Below, piece after piece: positions 57,691 to 64,000 of a DNA stretch of 64,000 bases. Location of the stretch: assembly GCF_000424185.1 (NCBI RefSeq), contig NZ_AUJK01000008.1, positions 1 through 64,000 of the forward strand, in the 5' to 3' direction. The first letter of the stretch is position 1. Every line of letters begins with the position of its first letter. The notes beneath the pieces were generated by a model that had not been told where the DNA came from, made no database searches, and saw only the letters and a program-made list of their open reading frames with translations. The DNA comes from Prevotella sp. AGR2160. Its GTDB lineage: Bacteria > Bacteroidota > Bacteroidia > Bacteroidales > Bacteroidaceae. The translations under genes and the position numbers were made by a program.

Positions 57691-57726
57691 GTAGGTGGCC
57701 ACCATGTTGTGGCCACGCACCCGCAT
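57691..57726. repeat. Short repeat sharing the end of family D
   Basis: GTAGGTGGCCACCATGTTGT with GTGGCCAC twice, then GGCCACGCACCCGCAT; the last 15 bases also end family D copy 2. It lies after relA. Confidence 0.5.
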
Positions 57727-57740
57727 TGAATTTAAAGAAG

Positions 57741-57815
57741 AAAACAAAAAAAACAAGATAAAAACCAATTTATATTTTATCTTTAACTCCCCTGGTTTTT
57801 ATCTTGTTTTTGTTT
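57741..57815 (+). terminator. AT-rich hairpin between relA and the TonB receptor
   Basis: Arms AAACAAGATAAAAACCA (57751-57767) and TGGTTTTTATCTTGTTT (57793-57809), 17-base perfect match, 25-base loop, then TTTG. Possible relA terminator or RNA switch ahead of the receptor. Confidence 0.55.
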
Positions 57816-57852
57816 GAAGCAATAAATGGAGGAGGTTTTCGTTATAACACTA

Positions 57853-60237
57853 ATGAAACGAATATTCGCCATCCTCTATATCCTCGCCGCCGCCCTCACG
57901 GCCACGGCACAGACCTTCACCCTCCGCGGAAAAGTCATCGACAACGACCAGAACCCCGTGGAGATGGCCTCCGTGTCCTGTGTCTCTCAGGGCAAGCTCG
58001 CCCTCACCTCCCTCCGTGGTGAGTTCTCCATGCAACTCCACACCGCCGACTCCGTCGTCATCCGCTTCTCCATGGTCGGCTACAAGACGAAGACGCGTGT
58101 GCTGCGCCACCCCCGCGGCACACAGACCCTCCTCGTCGTCCTCTATGCCGACAACACCCTCGACGAGGTCACGGTCACGGGCAAGAAGACGCAGGACGGA
58201 CAGTCGCAGGAGCTCGACACGAAGGACATGGCCCTCGCCCCCTCCGCCTCCGGCAATGCCGTCGAAGGCCTCATCCAGCAGCAGGCCGGCGTCTCCACCC
58301 ATAACGAGCTCTCCGCACAGTATAATGTCCGTGGCGGTGCCTTCGACGAGAACTCCGTGTATATCAACGGCGTGGAGGCCTTCCGGCCCTTCCTCGTCCG
58401 TTCGGGCCAGCAGGAAGGCCTGAGTGTCATCAACCCCTATATGACCGACCGCATTGCCTTCTCCACGGGTGGCTATGCCGCCCGCTATGGCGACAAGATG
58501 TCCTCGGCCCTCGACATCACCTATAAGCGCCTGAAGCCCCGTGACGGCCATAAGACCTATGCCGAGGGCACCGTCGCCGCCTCCCTCCTCGGTGCCGACG
58601 GCTATGTCGGCGTGGCCACGAAGAAGTTCTCATGGCTCAACTCCCTGCGTTACAAGACCAACAAATACCTCCTCGGCAGTCTCGAGGAGAACGGGGAGTA
58701 CCGCCCTGACTTCCTCGACTACCAGACTTACCTCTCCTGGCAACCGAACAGCCGTTGGACCATCGACTTCATCGGGAATGTCTCCGACAACCACTATTCC
58801 TTCATCCCCGAGGACCGTGAGACGAAGTTCGGCACCCTCGAGGACGCCCACGACTTCAAGGTCTATTTCGACGGACAGGAGAAGGACCGGTTCACCACGT
58901 GGTTCGGCTCCCTCGCCATCACCCGTCACCTCTCCCCGAAGACCTCCCTCTCCCTCCTCGGCTCCGCCTTCCGCACGAATGAGCGGGAGACCTATGATAT
59001 CCAGGGACAGTACTGGCTCGACGAGACACAGACCACGGAGAGCCTCGGCGTGGGGACCTATTTCCAGCATGCCCGCAACTATCTGAAAGCCCGCGTCCTC
59101 TCGGCGAAAGTCATGCTGCGCCATCAAGCCGTCCATCATACTGCCGAGGCCGCCGTGACCGTCAAGCGGGAGCATATCTCCGAGAACTCCGGGGAGTACG
59201 AAATGCGCGACTCAGCAGGCTATTCCGTGCCTCATACGGGCCGTGACCTGATGATGGTCTATGCCCTGAAAGCCAGCAACACCCTCGATGCCACCCGTAT
59301 CGAGGCCTATGCCCAGGACACGTGGCGTTTCGCCTCCCGTGGCGGTCACACCCGTTTCGCCCTGAACTACGGCCTGCGCATGAGCCGATGGTCGTTCACG
59401 AAAGAGCTCATCGTCTCCCCGCGCCTCTCCCTCTCGGTCTACCCCGCCTACAGTGACAACACGACATTCCGTTTCGCCGCGGGTCTCTACTACCAGGCAC
59501 CGTTCTTCAAGGAGCTGCGTGACACCACGACGGTCGGCGGCGTCACCGTAGCGACCCTCAACGACCATATCAAGAGTCAGCGGTCCCTCCACCTCATCGC
59601 GGGCTATGACTACCGCTTCCTCGCCGCCGGACGTCACTACCGCTTCTCCGCCGAGGCTTATTATAAGAACCTCGGGAATCTCATCCCCTATACCGTCGAC
59701 AACCTGAAGATCACGTATACGGGACAGAACGAGGCGACGGGCTATGCTACGGGTCTCGACCTGAAGCTCTATGGTGAGTTCGTCCCCGGGACGGACTCCT
59801 GGATCTCTTTCTCGTTGATGAAGACGCAGATGAAGTGGAACGGCGTCACCCTACCCCTGCCGACAGACCAGCGCTACAGTCTGAACCTCGCCTTCACCGA
59901 CTATTTCCCCGGCTCCACTCGGTGGCGCATGAACCTCAAGCTCGCCTATGCCGACGGACTGCCGTTCTCCGCGCCCCACAGGGCCCTGAGTGCCAACTTC
60001 CGCGCCCCCGCTTACCGACGGGCGGATATCGGCATGTCGTACCTCCTCTATTCAGGCAAGGGAAAGTCCCGTCCGTTCTGTAAGTCCGTCTGGCTCGGCA
60101 TCGACTGTCTCAACCTCTTCGGCATCAACAATGTCAACTCCTATTATTGGATCACCGACGTCACCAACCACCAGTACGCCGTGCCCAACTACCTCACCGG
60201 GAGACAGATCAACGGGAGAGTCAGGATTGAATTCTAA
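57853..60237 (+). CDS. TonB-dependent receptor
   Basis: Outer-membrane transporter, 794 residues; signal peptide MKRIFAILYILAAALTATA. N-terminal carboxypeptidase-regulatory-like domain (about 22-105, FTLRGKVIDNDQNPVEMASV), plug (about 110-240, QYNVRGGAFDENSVYINGVE), 22-strand-type barrel and terminal Phe (GRVRIEF). No SusD partner follows, so a carbohydrate role is not indicated; ligand unknown. An upstream in-frame ATG at 57826 would spoil the signal peptide and is rejected. Confidence 0.9.
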   Translation: MKRIFAILYILAAALTATAQTFTLRGKVIDNDQNPVEMASVSCVSQGKLALTSLRGEFSMQLHTADSVVIRFSMVGYKTKTRVLRHPRGTQTLLVVLYADNTLDEVTVTGKKTQDGQSQELDTKDMALAPSASGNAVEGLIQQQAGVSTHNELSAQYNVRGGAFDENSVYINGVEAFRPFLVRSGQQEGLSVINPYMTDRIAFSTGGYAARYGDKMSSALDITYKRLKPRDGHKTYAEGTVAASLLGADGYVGVATKKFSWLNSLRYKTNKYLLGSLEENGEYRPDFLDYQTYLSWQPNSRWTIDFIGNVSDNHYSFIPEDRETKFGTLEDAHDFKVYFDGQEKDRFTTWFGSLAITRHLSPKTSLSLLGSAFRTNERETYDIQGQYWLDETQTTESLGVGTYFQHARNYLKARVLSAKVMLRHQAVHHTAEAAVTVKREHISENSGEYEMRDSAGYSVPHTGRDLMMVYALKASNTLDATRIEAYAQDTWRFASRGGHTRFALNYGLRMSRWSFTKELIVSPRLSLSVYPAYSDNTTFRFAAGLYYQAPFFKELRDTTTVGGVTVATLNDHIKSQRSLHLIAGYDYRFLAAGRHYRFSAEAYYKNLGNLIPYTVDNLKITYTGQNEATGYATGLDLKLYGEFVPGTDSWISFSLMKTQMKWNGVTLPLPTDQRYSLNLAFTDYFPGSTRWRMNLKLAYADGLPFSAPHRALSANFRAPAYRRADIGMSYLLYSGKGKSRPFCKSVWLGIDCLNLFGINNVNSYYWITDVTNHQYAVPNYLTGRQINGRVRIEF

Positions 60238-60353
60238 TGGGAGGGAGAAGGGAAAAGAGGGAAAGCATAGTGCAAGCCATGTGCACAACTTTTTCGATAA
60301 TTTAAAAATCTATATTATATGTTAAAAAGCAATCATCGTAAAGAAAATAATAC

Positions 60354-60361
60354 TATATTTG
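60354..60361 (+). promoter_or_regulatory. Candidate -7 box for the AT-rich secreted protein gene
   Basis: TATATTTG, 56 bases before the ATG. Confidence 0.45.
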
Positions 60362-60417
60362 CCAAAAGGAAGGTAAGGATACTTCATCCTTATCAATAAA
60401 ACTAATAACTAAGAGTT

Positions 60418-61614
60418 ATGGAAAAAATAAAAACATTTTTCATTGCTTTCTTTGCTTTCCTATTCTGTATAACAGGACAAGCTAAAGAAGTATCGGTTAC
60501 TTTTGACCCAACCACAGATCATGCAACGAAAGAGCAGCCATACTCCATCACGAAAGATGGTATCACTTGTTCTGTAGAAGTAATTACTAGCGGAATAACT
60601 TCTACAGAAACATGCCTGACAAGTGGTAAAAATTACAAATTCTATAGTAATATGCATTTTACCATTTCTTCTACAAAAGGTAGAATCACTGAAATTGTCT
60701 TTACCTCCATAGCTAAAACGAATGATACGTATGGACCCAGCAATATGCATCCTGAAGATAATAGTCTCAAAAAATCATACCATGTATCCCTTAATAAAGG
60801 AAAGTTTGAATATGCTAATGGATTAGACTCCATTGTGTTCCGTAGTGAATCAGAAGTTATTGTCAAGAGCATAACCGTCACCTATGATGACAATCTAGCT
60901 GTCAATGCCCCTGCAATTATTAATCTTGATGGCAGCAGTACAGAGACAAACAATGATCTTGTCATCCAAAATGCCTATAATACTACGCGAGACGTGAATC
61001 TACAACGGGAATTTTCAAATGATGGCGGCTGGTATACCTTATGTTTACCATTCTCACTGACACAGGATGAGCTAAAAGCTGCCTTTGGAGATAAAGTGGA
61101 GATTGACGAGTTTTCCAGCGTGAAGAAAAATGGAGAACAATATTATTTGGAGTTTACATCTGTAAATGGAAATACCACTGCTGGTTGTCCTTATCTTATC
61201 AAACCGAGTAAGACCTCTGACAAAGTCATTACATTTAAAGACGTAACGATATCCAACATTGTACCGATGACAATAGAAAAAGATGGCATACAGTTTATTG
61301 GGACCTATAATGCTACAACCATACCAATCGATAACAAGACTTGTTTCTTAAGTGGTAAAGATGGCCTGTCATTAGTTTTTTCTAATAATGCATCCGACAA
61401 ACTAGAGGGTACACGTGCCTACTTTGTTTTAAACAATACTACATCCAACGCCAAAGTAATGATTCATGAAGACTCTGTCACAGGAATAAACGATATAAAT
61501 ATAGACAAAGATTCTCAAGCCGATTATTTTACTCTCTCCGGAGTCAGACTTCACTCCATGCCTCTACATTCCGGTATCTATATTTACCAAGGCAAGAAAA
61601 TTATTATTCGATAA
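60418..61614 (+). CDS. AT-rich secreted protein with C-terminal sorting-like motif
   Basis: 398 residues with a signal peptide (MEKIKTFFIAFFAFLFCITGQA). Two beta-rich parts (about 24-155 and 195-350) are followed by a C-terminal YFTLSGVRLHSMPLHSGIYI and a Lys-rich end, the pattern of a short T9SS-like or 'SGxR...GIYI' tail common in Prevotella. Base composition is clearly more AT-rich than its neighbours, with AAT, AAA and ATT codons preferred, suggesting recent transfer or fast change. No known domain recognised. Family A repeat follows. Confidence 0.65.
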   Translation: MEKIKTFFIAFFAFLFCITGQAKEVSVTFDPTTDHATKEQPYSITKDGITCSVEVITSGITSTETCLTSGKNYKFYSNMHFTISSTKGRITEIVFTSIAKTNDTYGPSNMHPEDNSLKKSYHVSLNKGKFEYANGLDSIVFRSESEVIVKSITVTYDDNLAVNAPAIINLDGSSTETNNDLVIQNAYNTTRDVNLQREFSNDGGWYTLCLPFSLTQDELKAAFGDKVEIDEFSSVKKNGEQYYLEFTSVNGNTTAGCPYLIKPSKTSDKVITFKDVTISNIVPMTIEKDGIQFIGTYNATTIPIDNKTCFLSGKDGLSLVFSNNASDKLEGTRAYFVLNNTTSNAKVMIHEDSVTGINDINIDKDSQADYFTLSGVRLHSMPLHSGIYIYQGKKIIIR

Positions 61615-61618
61615 TACA

Positions 61619-61648
61619 GACAGGGGCATGAGGAATCATGCTCCTACC
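61619..61648. repeat. Family A palindromic repeat (diverged)
   Basis: GACAGGGGCATGAGGAATCA then TGCTCCTACC, 4 bases after the stop of the secreted protein gene. Confidence 0.6.
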
Positions 61649-61664
61649 CTAAAAAACAAACAAT

Positions 61665-61880
61665 ATGAAAAAATATATTAAGCCTCAAATTGATTTTTCT
61701 CCCCTCCAAAATCCCCCCACTCTACTCCAGACCTCCTTCCCCACTCCCTCCAAGCACGAAACGGGAGATCCGATGACGGGTCGATCGAAAGAAGGGCCAG
61801 ACGGCATCGATCCTCTTGACAACCCCTCCGAAACACCCTTGTTGTGGTCTGAATCGCCTCATAATCCCTCCGTCAACTGA
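61665..61880 (+). CDS. Second small YxKP peptide
   Basis: 71 residues: MKKYIKPQIDFSPLQNPPTL, then LQTS and a Pro/Ser/Asp-rich tail. The opening MKKY-x-KP-x-I and the later L-x-T-S match the pattern of the 14997-15212 protein. It has no signal peptide and lies 51 bases after the secreted protein, maybe in the same transcript. It may be a real small gene of the family or a decayed copy. Function unknown. Confidence 0.5.
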   Translation: MKKYIKPQIDFSPLQNPPTLLQTSFPTPSKHETGDPMTGRSKEGPDGIDPLDNPSETPLLWSESPHNPSVN

Positions 61881-61920
61881 ATTTAACAGAAGAAGTTGCA
61901 CGGAATTGAAAAAAAAGCCG

Positions 61921-61928
61921 TAACTTTG
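61921..61928 (+). promoter_or_regulatory. Candidate -7 box for mmdA
   Basis: TAACTTTG, 70 bases before the mmdA ATG, with TTGC at 61896-61899 as an inexact -33. Confidence 0.5.
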
Positions 61929-61998
61929 CACGCGGTTTAGGCGGTGTGCGGAAAACGGTGCGCTGCCAGTAAAGGAACAAAACGACAAAATAAAAGAT

Positions 61999-63564
61999 AT
62001 GAGTAAGCAAGTAGAAAAGATCAAAGAACTCATAGCCAAGCGTGAGCAGGCCCGTCTGGGCGGAGGTCAGAAGGCCATTGACAAGCAGCACGCCAGAGGC
62101 AAGTATACAGCCCGTGAGCGTATTGACATGCTCGTAGACGCGGGTAGTTTTGAAGAGTATGACATGTTCAAGCTCCACCGTTGTCATAACTTCGGCATGG
62201 AGAAGAAGCAGTTCCTCGGTGACGGTGTCGTTGCCGGCTCGGCGACCATCGACGGCCGTCTCGTCTATGTCTATGCCCAGGACTTCACCGTCAACGGCGG
62301 CAGTCTGTCGGAGACGATGGCACAGAAGATCTGTAAGGTGATGGACATGGCCATGACGATGGGTGCTCCCGTGATCTGCATGAACGACTCCGGCGGTGCC
62401 CGTATTCAGGAGGGCATCTCCGCCCTTGCCGGTTATGGAGAGATCTTCGAGCGTAACATCCTCGCCAGTGGCGTGATCCCGCAGATCAGTGCCATTATGG
62501 GTCCCTGTGCCGGTGGTGCCGTATACAGTCCTGCCCTCACCGACTTCATCATCATGACGGAGGGCACGAGTTATATGTTCCTTACCGGTCCGAAGGTCGT
62601 GAAGACGGTGACGGGCGAGGATATCGATGCCGAGCACCTCGGTGGTGCCAGTGTCCATGCCAGCAAGAGCGGCGTGACCCACTTCACGGCGAAGACGGAG
62701 GAGGAGTGCATGGAGCTCATCAAGACCCTGCTGTCCTACCTGCCGAGCAACAATACCGAGGAAGCTCCGCGCGTGGAGTGCACGGATCCCATCGACCGTA
62801 AGGAAGACCTCCTCAACGAGATCATCCCCGAGGACCCGAACCAGGCCTACGATATGTATAAGGTCATTGCCGCCGTCACCGATAACGGTGAGTTCTTCGA
62901 GGTCCAGCCGAAGTTCGCGAAGAACATCATCACCGGATTCGCCCGTTTCAACGGTCAGAGTGTCGGTATCGTGGCTAACCAGCCCGCCGCCTATGCCGGT
63001 GTCCTCGATGTCAACGCCAGTCGTAAGGGTGCCCGTTTTGTCCGTTTCTGTGACGCATTCAATATCCCCATCGTCAGTCTCGTCGATGTCCCGGGCTTCC
63101 TCCCCGGAACGGGTCAGGAGTATAATGCCGTCATCCAGCACGGTGCCCAGCTCCTCTTCGCTTACGGTGAGGCCACAGTACCTAAGATCACGATTACACT
63201 GCGCAAGAGCTACGGCGGAAGTCATATCGTCATGGGCTGTAAGCAGCTCCGTGCCGACCTGAACTTCGCCTGGCCGAGTGCTGAGATCGCCGTCATGGGT
63301 GCCAGTGGTGCCGTAGCCATCCTCTGTGGCAAGGAAGCCAAGAAGGTGAAGGAGGAAGGCGGAGACGTGAAGGCATTCCTCGCCGAGAAGGAAGACGAGT
63401 ATACGGAGACCTTCGCCAACCCGTATCAGGCAGCCCAGTTCGGTTATATCGATGATGTCATCGAGCCGCGCAACACCCGTTTCCGCATCTGCCGCGGATT
63501 GGCCCAGTTGGCCACGAAGAAACAGAGTCTGCCCGCGAAGAAACACGGGTGCATGCCGATGTAG
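61999..63564 (+). CDS. mmdA: Acyl-CoA carboxylase carboxyltransferase subunit (methylmalonyl-CoA decarboxylase alpha / propionyl-CoA carboxylase beta)
   Basis: Biotin-dependent carboxyltransferase, 521 residues. Oxyanion-hole glycines are in MNDSGGARIQEG and MGPCAGGAVYSPALTDF in the first half and PGFLPGTGQEYNAVIQHGAQ and MGCKQLRADLNFAWP in the second. The order with an OadG-like gene and a biotin carrier downstream matches methylmalonyl-CoA decarboxylase clusters of Bacteroidetes, which make propionyl-CoA and sodium gradient in the succinate-propionate pathway; a plain propionyl-CoA carboxylase is the alternative. A family B element follows, then the small gene. Confidence 0.88.
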   Translation: MSKQVEKIKELIAKREQARLGGGQKAIDKQHARGKYTARERIDMLVDAGSFEEYDMFKLHRCHNFGMEKKQFLGDGVVAGSATIDGRLVYVYAQDFTVNGGSLSETMAQKICKVMDMAMTMGAPVICMNDSGGARIQEGISALAGYGEIFERNILASGVIPQISAIMGPCAGGAVYSPALTDFIIMTEGTSYMFLTGPKVVKTVTGEDIDAEHLGGASVHASKSGVTHFTAKTEEECMELIKTLLSYLPSNNTEEAPRVECTDPIDRKEDLLNEIIPEDPNQAYDMYKVIAAVTDNGEFFEVQPKFAKNIITGFARFNGQSVGIVANQPAAYAGVLDVNASRKGARFVRFCDAFNIPIVSLVDVPGFLPGTGQEYNAVIQHGAQLLFAYGEATVPKITITLRKSYGGSHIVMGCKQLRADLNFAWPSAEIAVMGASGAVAILCGKEAKKVKEEGGDVKAFLAEKEDEYTETFANPYQAAQFGYIDDVIEPRNTRFRICRGLAQLATKKQSLPAKKHGCMPM

Positions 63565-63571
63565 TTTCCCC

Positions 63572-63675
63572 TGCAGGGGCCGTCCCTTGTGGCGGCCCGA
63601 TGCCGGTTACGGCATTTCGTTTCCGCAAATGAACGGCGTTCCGCCGTCGGGCCGCCACAAGGGACGGCCCCTGCA
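63572..63675. repeat. Family B inverted-repeat element (104 bp, short form)
   Basis: Perfect 28-base arms TGCAGGGGCCGTCC...GGCCCG and reverse, enclosing ATGCCGGTTACGGCAT and GAACGGCGTTCCGCCGT. It sits between mmdA and the OadG-like gene, that is inside what should be one operon. Confidence 0.9.
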
Positions 63676-63697
63676 AGTGGATCAAAATATGATCATT

Positions 63698-63865
63698 ATG
63701 GCAAAAGAAAAGAACAAGGATAAGAACGTATTTGCCGCCATTGCCATGGCTCTGTATGAGTACGAGGGCAATAACGTACATGACATCGAACCGGGCGTGA
63801 TCACCATCAAGCACCGCCACACGCTGTGGAACGCGAAGATGCTGTCATTCACCCCGAAACCGTAA
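63698..63865 (+). CDS. Small OadG-like (decarboxylase gamma/delta) protein
   Basis: 55 residues, MAKEKNKDKNVFAAIAMALY then EYEGNNVHDIEPGVITIKHR and a short end. The AIAMALY...HD-x-E-x-x-ITIK pattern is that of the cytoplasmic part of OadG-like subunits in Bacteroidetes decarboxylase clusters. No membrane helix precedes it here. A start nine bases upstream (63689) is possible. Six bases separate it from the biotin carrier. Confidence 0.65.
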   Translation: MAKEKNKDKNVFAAIAMALYEYEGNNVHDIEPGVITIKHRHTLWNAKMLSFTPKP

Positions 63866-63871
63866 AACGAT

Positions 63872-64000
63872 ATGAAAGAATTCAAGTATACCATTGATGG
63901 CAAGGAATACCAGGTAGCCATCGGCGACATCGACGAAGAGAAGAATGTCGCATCCGTCACCGTCAACGGTGAGGAGTATCAGGTAGCGCTGGAGAAGCCG
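63872..64000 (+). CDS. Biotin carboxyl carrier protein, N-terminal part (cut by window edge)
   Basis: First 43 residues, MKEFKYTIDGKEYQVAIGDI..., typical of the N-terminus of the biotin-carrying subunit (mmdC type) of the decarboxylase. The biotinyl Lys motif lies beyond the window. Strong operon link to mmdA. Confidence 0.75.
   Translation, partial: MKEFKYTIDGKEYQVAIGDIDEEKNVASVTVNGEEYQVALEKP

Noticed and set aside
55320..57716. 798-residue minus-strand frame
   Set aside because: It lies opposite relA; no start context or domain.

Overview
The window reads as a chromosomal segment of a Bacteroidales bacterium, most likely from the Prevotella group. The reasons are: candidate promoters of the Bacteroidetes type (-7 box TAnnTTTG, weak or missing -33 TTTG); fused lpxC-fabZ; a sigma-70 starting almost directly at region 1.2; fimbrillin-type lipoproteins; DUF5686, DUF5715 and DUF4301 proteins; a tagaturonate reductase; and a methylmalonyl-CoA decarboxylase (mmdA) cluster. 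Most gene assignments rest on motifs and overall protein character read by eye. No search or alignment was run.

Layout. 1-298: upstream part of a probable rRNA operon leaving the window to the left (promoter plus a boxA-like element). 299-8785: a two-component system divergent from an efflux operon (TolC-type outer membrane factor, lipoprotein adaptor, RND pump) ending in a PAP2 phosphatase fused to a probable outer-membrane barrel. 8924-10531: an Rpn-family PD-(D/E)XK protein with a tandem-repeat tail and a GNAT acetyltransferase. 10532-11099: gene-free, with a MITE-like palindrome. 11100-15242 (minus): a fimbrial-type operon of one small 'YxKP' peptide and three fimbrillin-like lipoproteins, one of them frameshifted. 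15408-19204 (minus): LemA, TPM-domain protein and a class A penicillin-binding protein. 19321-22070: pyrB-pyrI-glyA. 22224-23030 (minus): a DUF5715 M15-peptidase-like protein. 23152-34152: a long plus-strand housekeeping run (phoH, purC, menG, aroE, purM, prfA, a 50-residue protein, pyrF, lpxD, lpxC-fabZ, lpxA, miaA). 34313-44258: uxaB, hisS, purA, an AlkD-like protein, dipeptidyl peptidase III, an AraC-type regulator with an AT-hook-like tail, and recQ. 44475-53380: a TPR protein, gyrA, a GHL10 glycosidase-like protein, a DUF5686-like protein, rpoD. 53653-60237: DUF4301, a RelA-type (p)ppGpp synthetase, a TonB-dependent receptor. 60418-64000: an AT-rich secreted protein, a second YxKP peptide, and the start of mmdA / OadG-like / biotin carrier.

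How the genes work together. The two-component system probably controls the divergent efflux operon. phoH through miaA combine nucleotide, quinone, shikimate and lipid A synthesis with translation factors, as is usual for core chromosome. The last genes build a biotin-dependent acyl-CoA decarboxylase or carboxylase, probably of the succinate-propionate pathway.

The most unusual content is non-coding. Several families of dispersed palindromic repeats sit at gene 3' ends. One (family A, GTAGGGACATGAT-type) supplies the stop codon of at least two genes; another (family B) is a 104-152 bp inverted-repeat element with a variable interior. The most interesting coding features are the two YxKP peptides, one heading the fimbrial operon, and a fimbrillin whose C-terminus is a tandem 15-residue repeat. 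I found no tRNA, complete rRNA, CRISPR array or insertion sequence.
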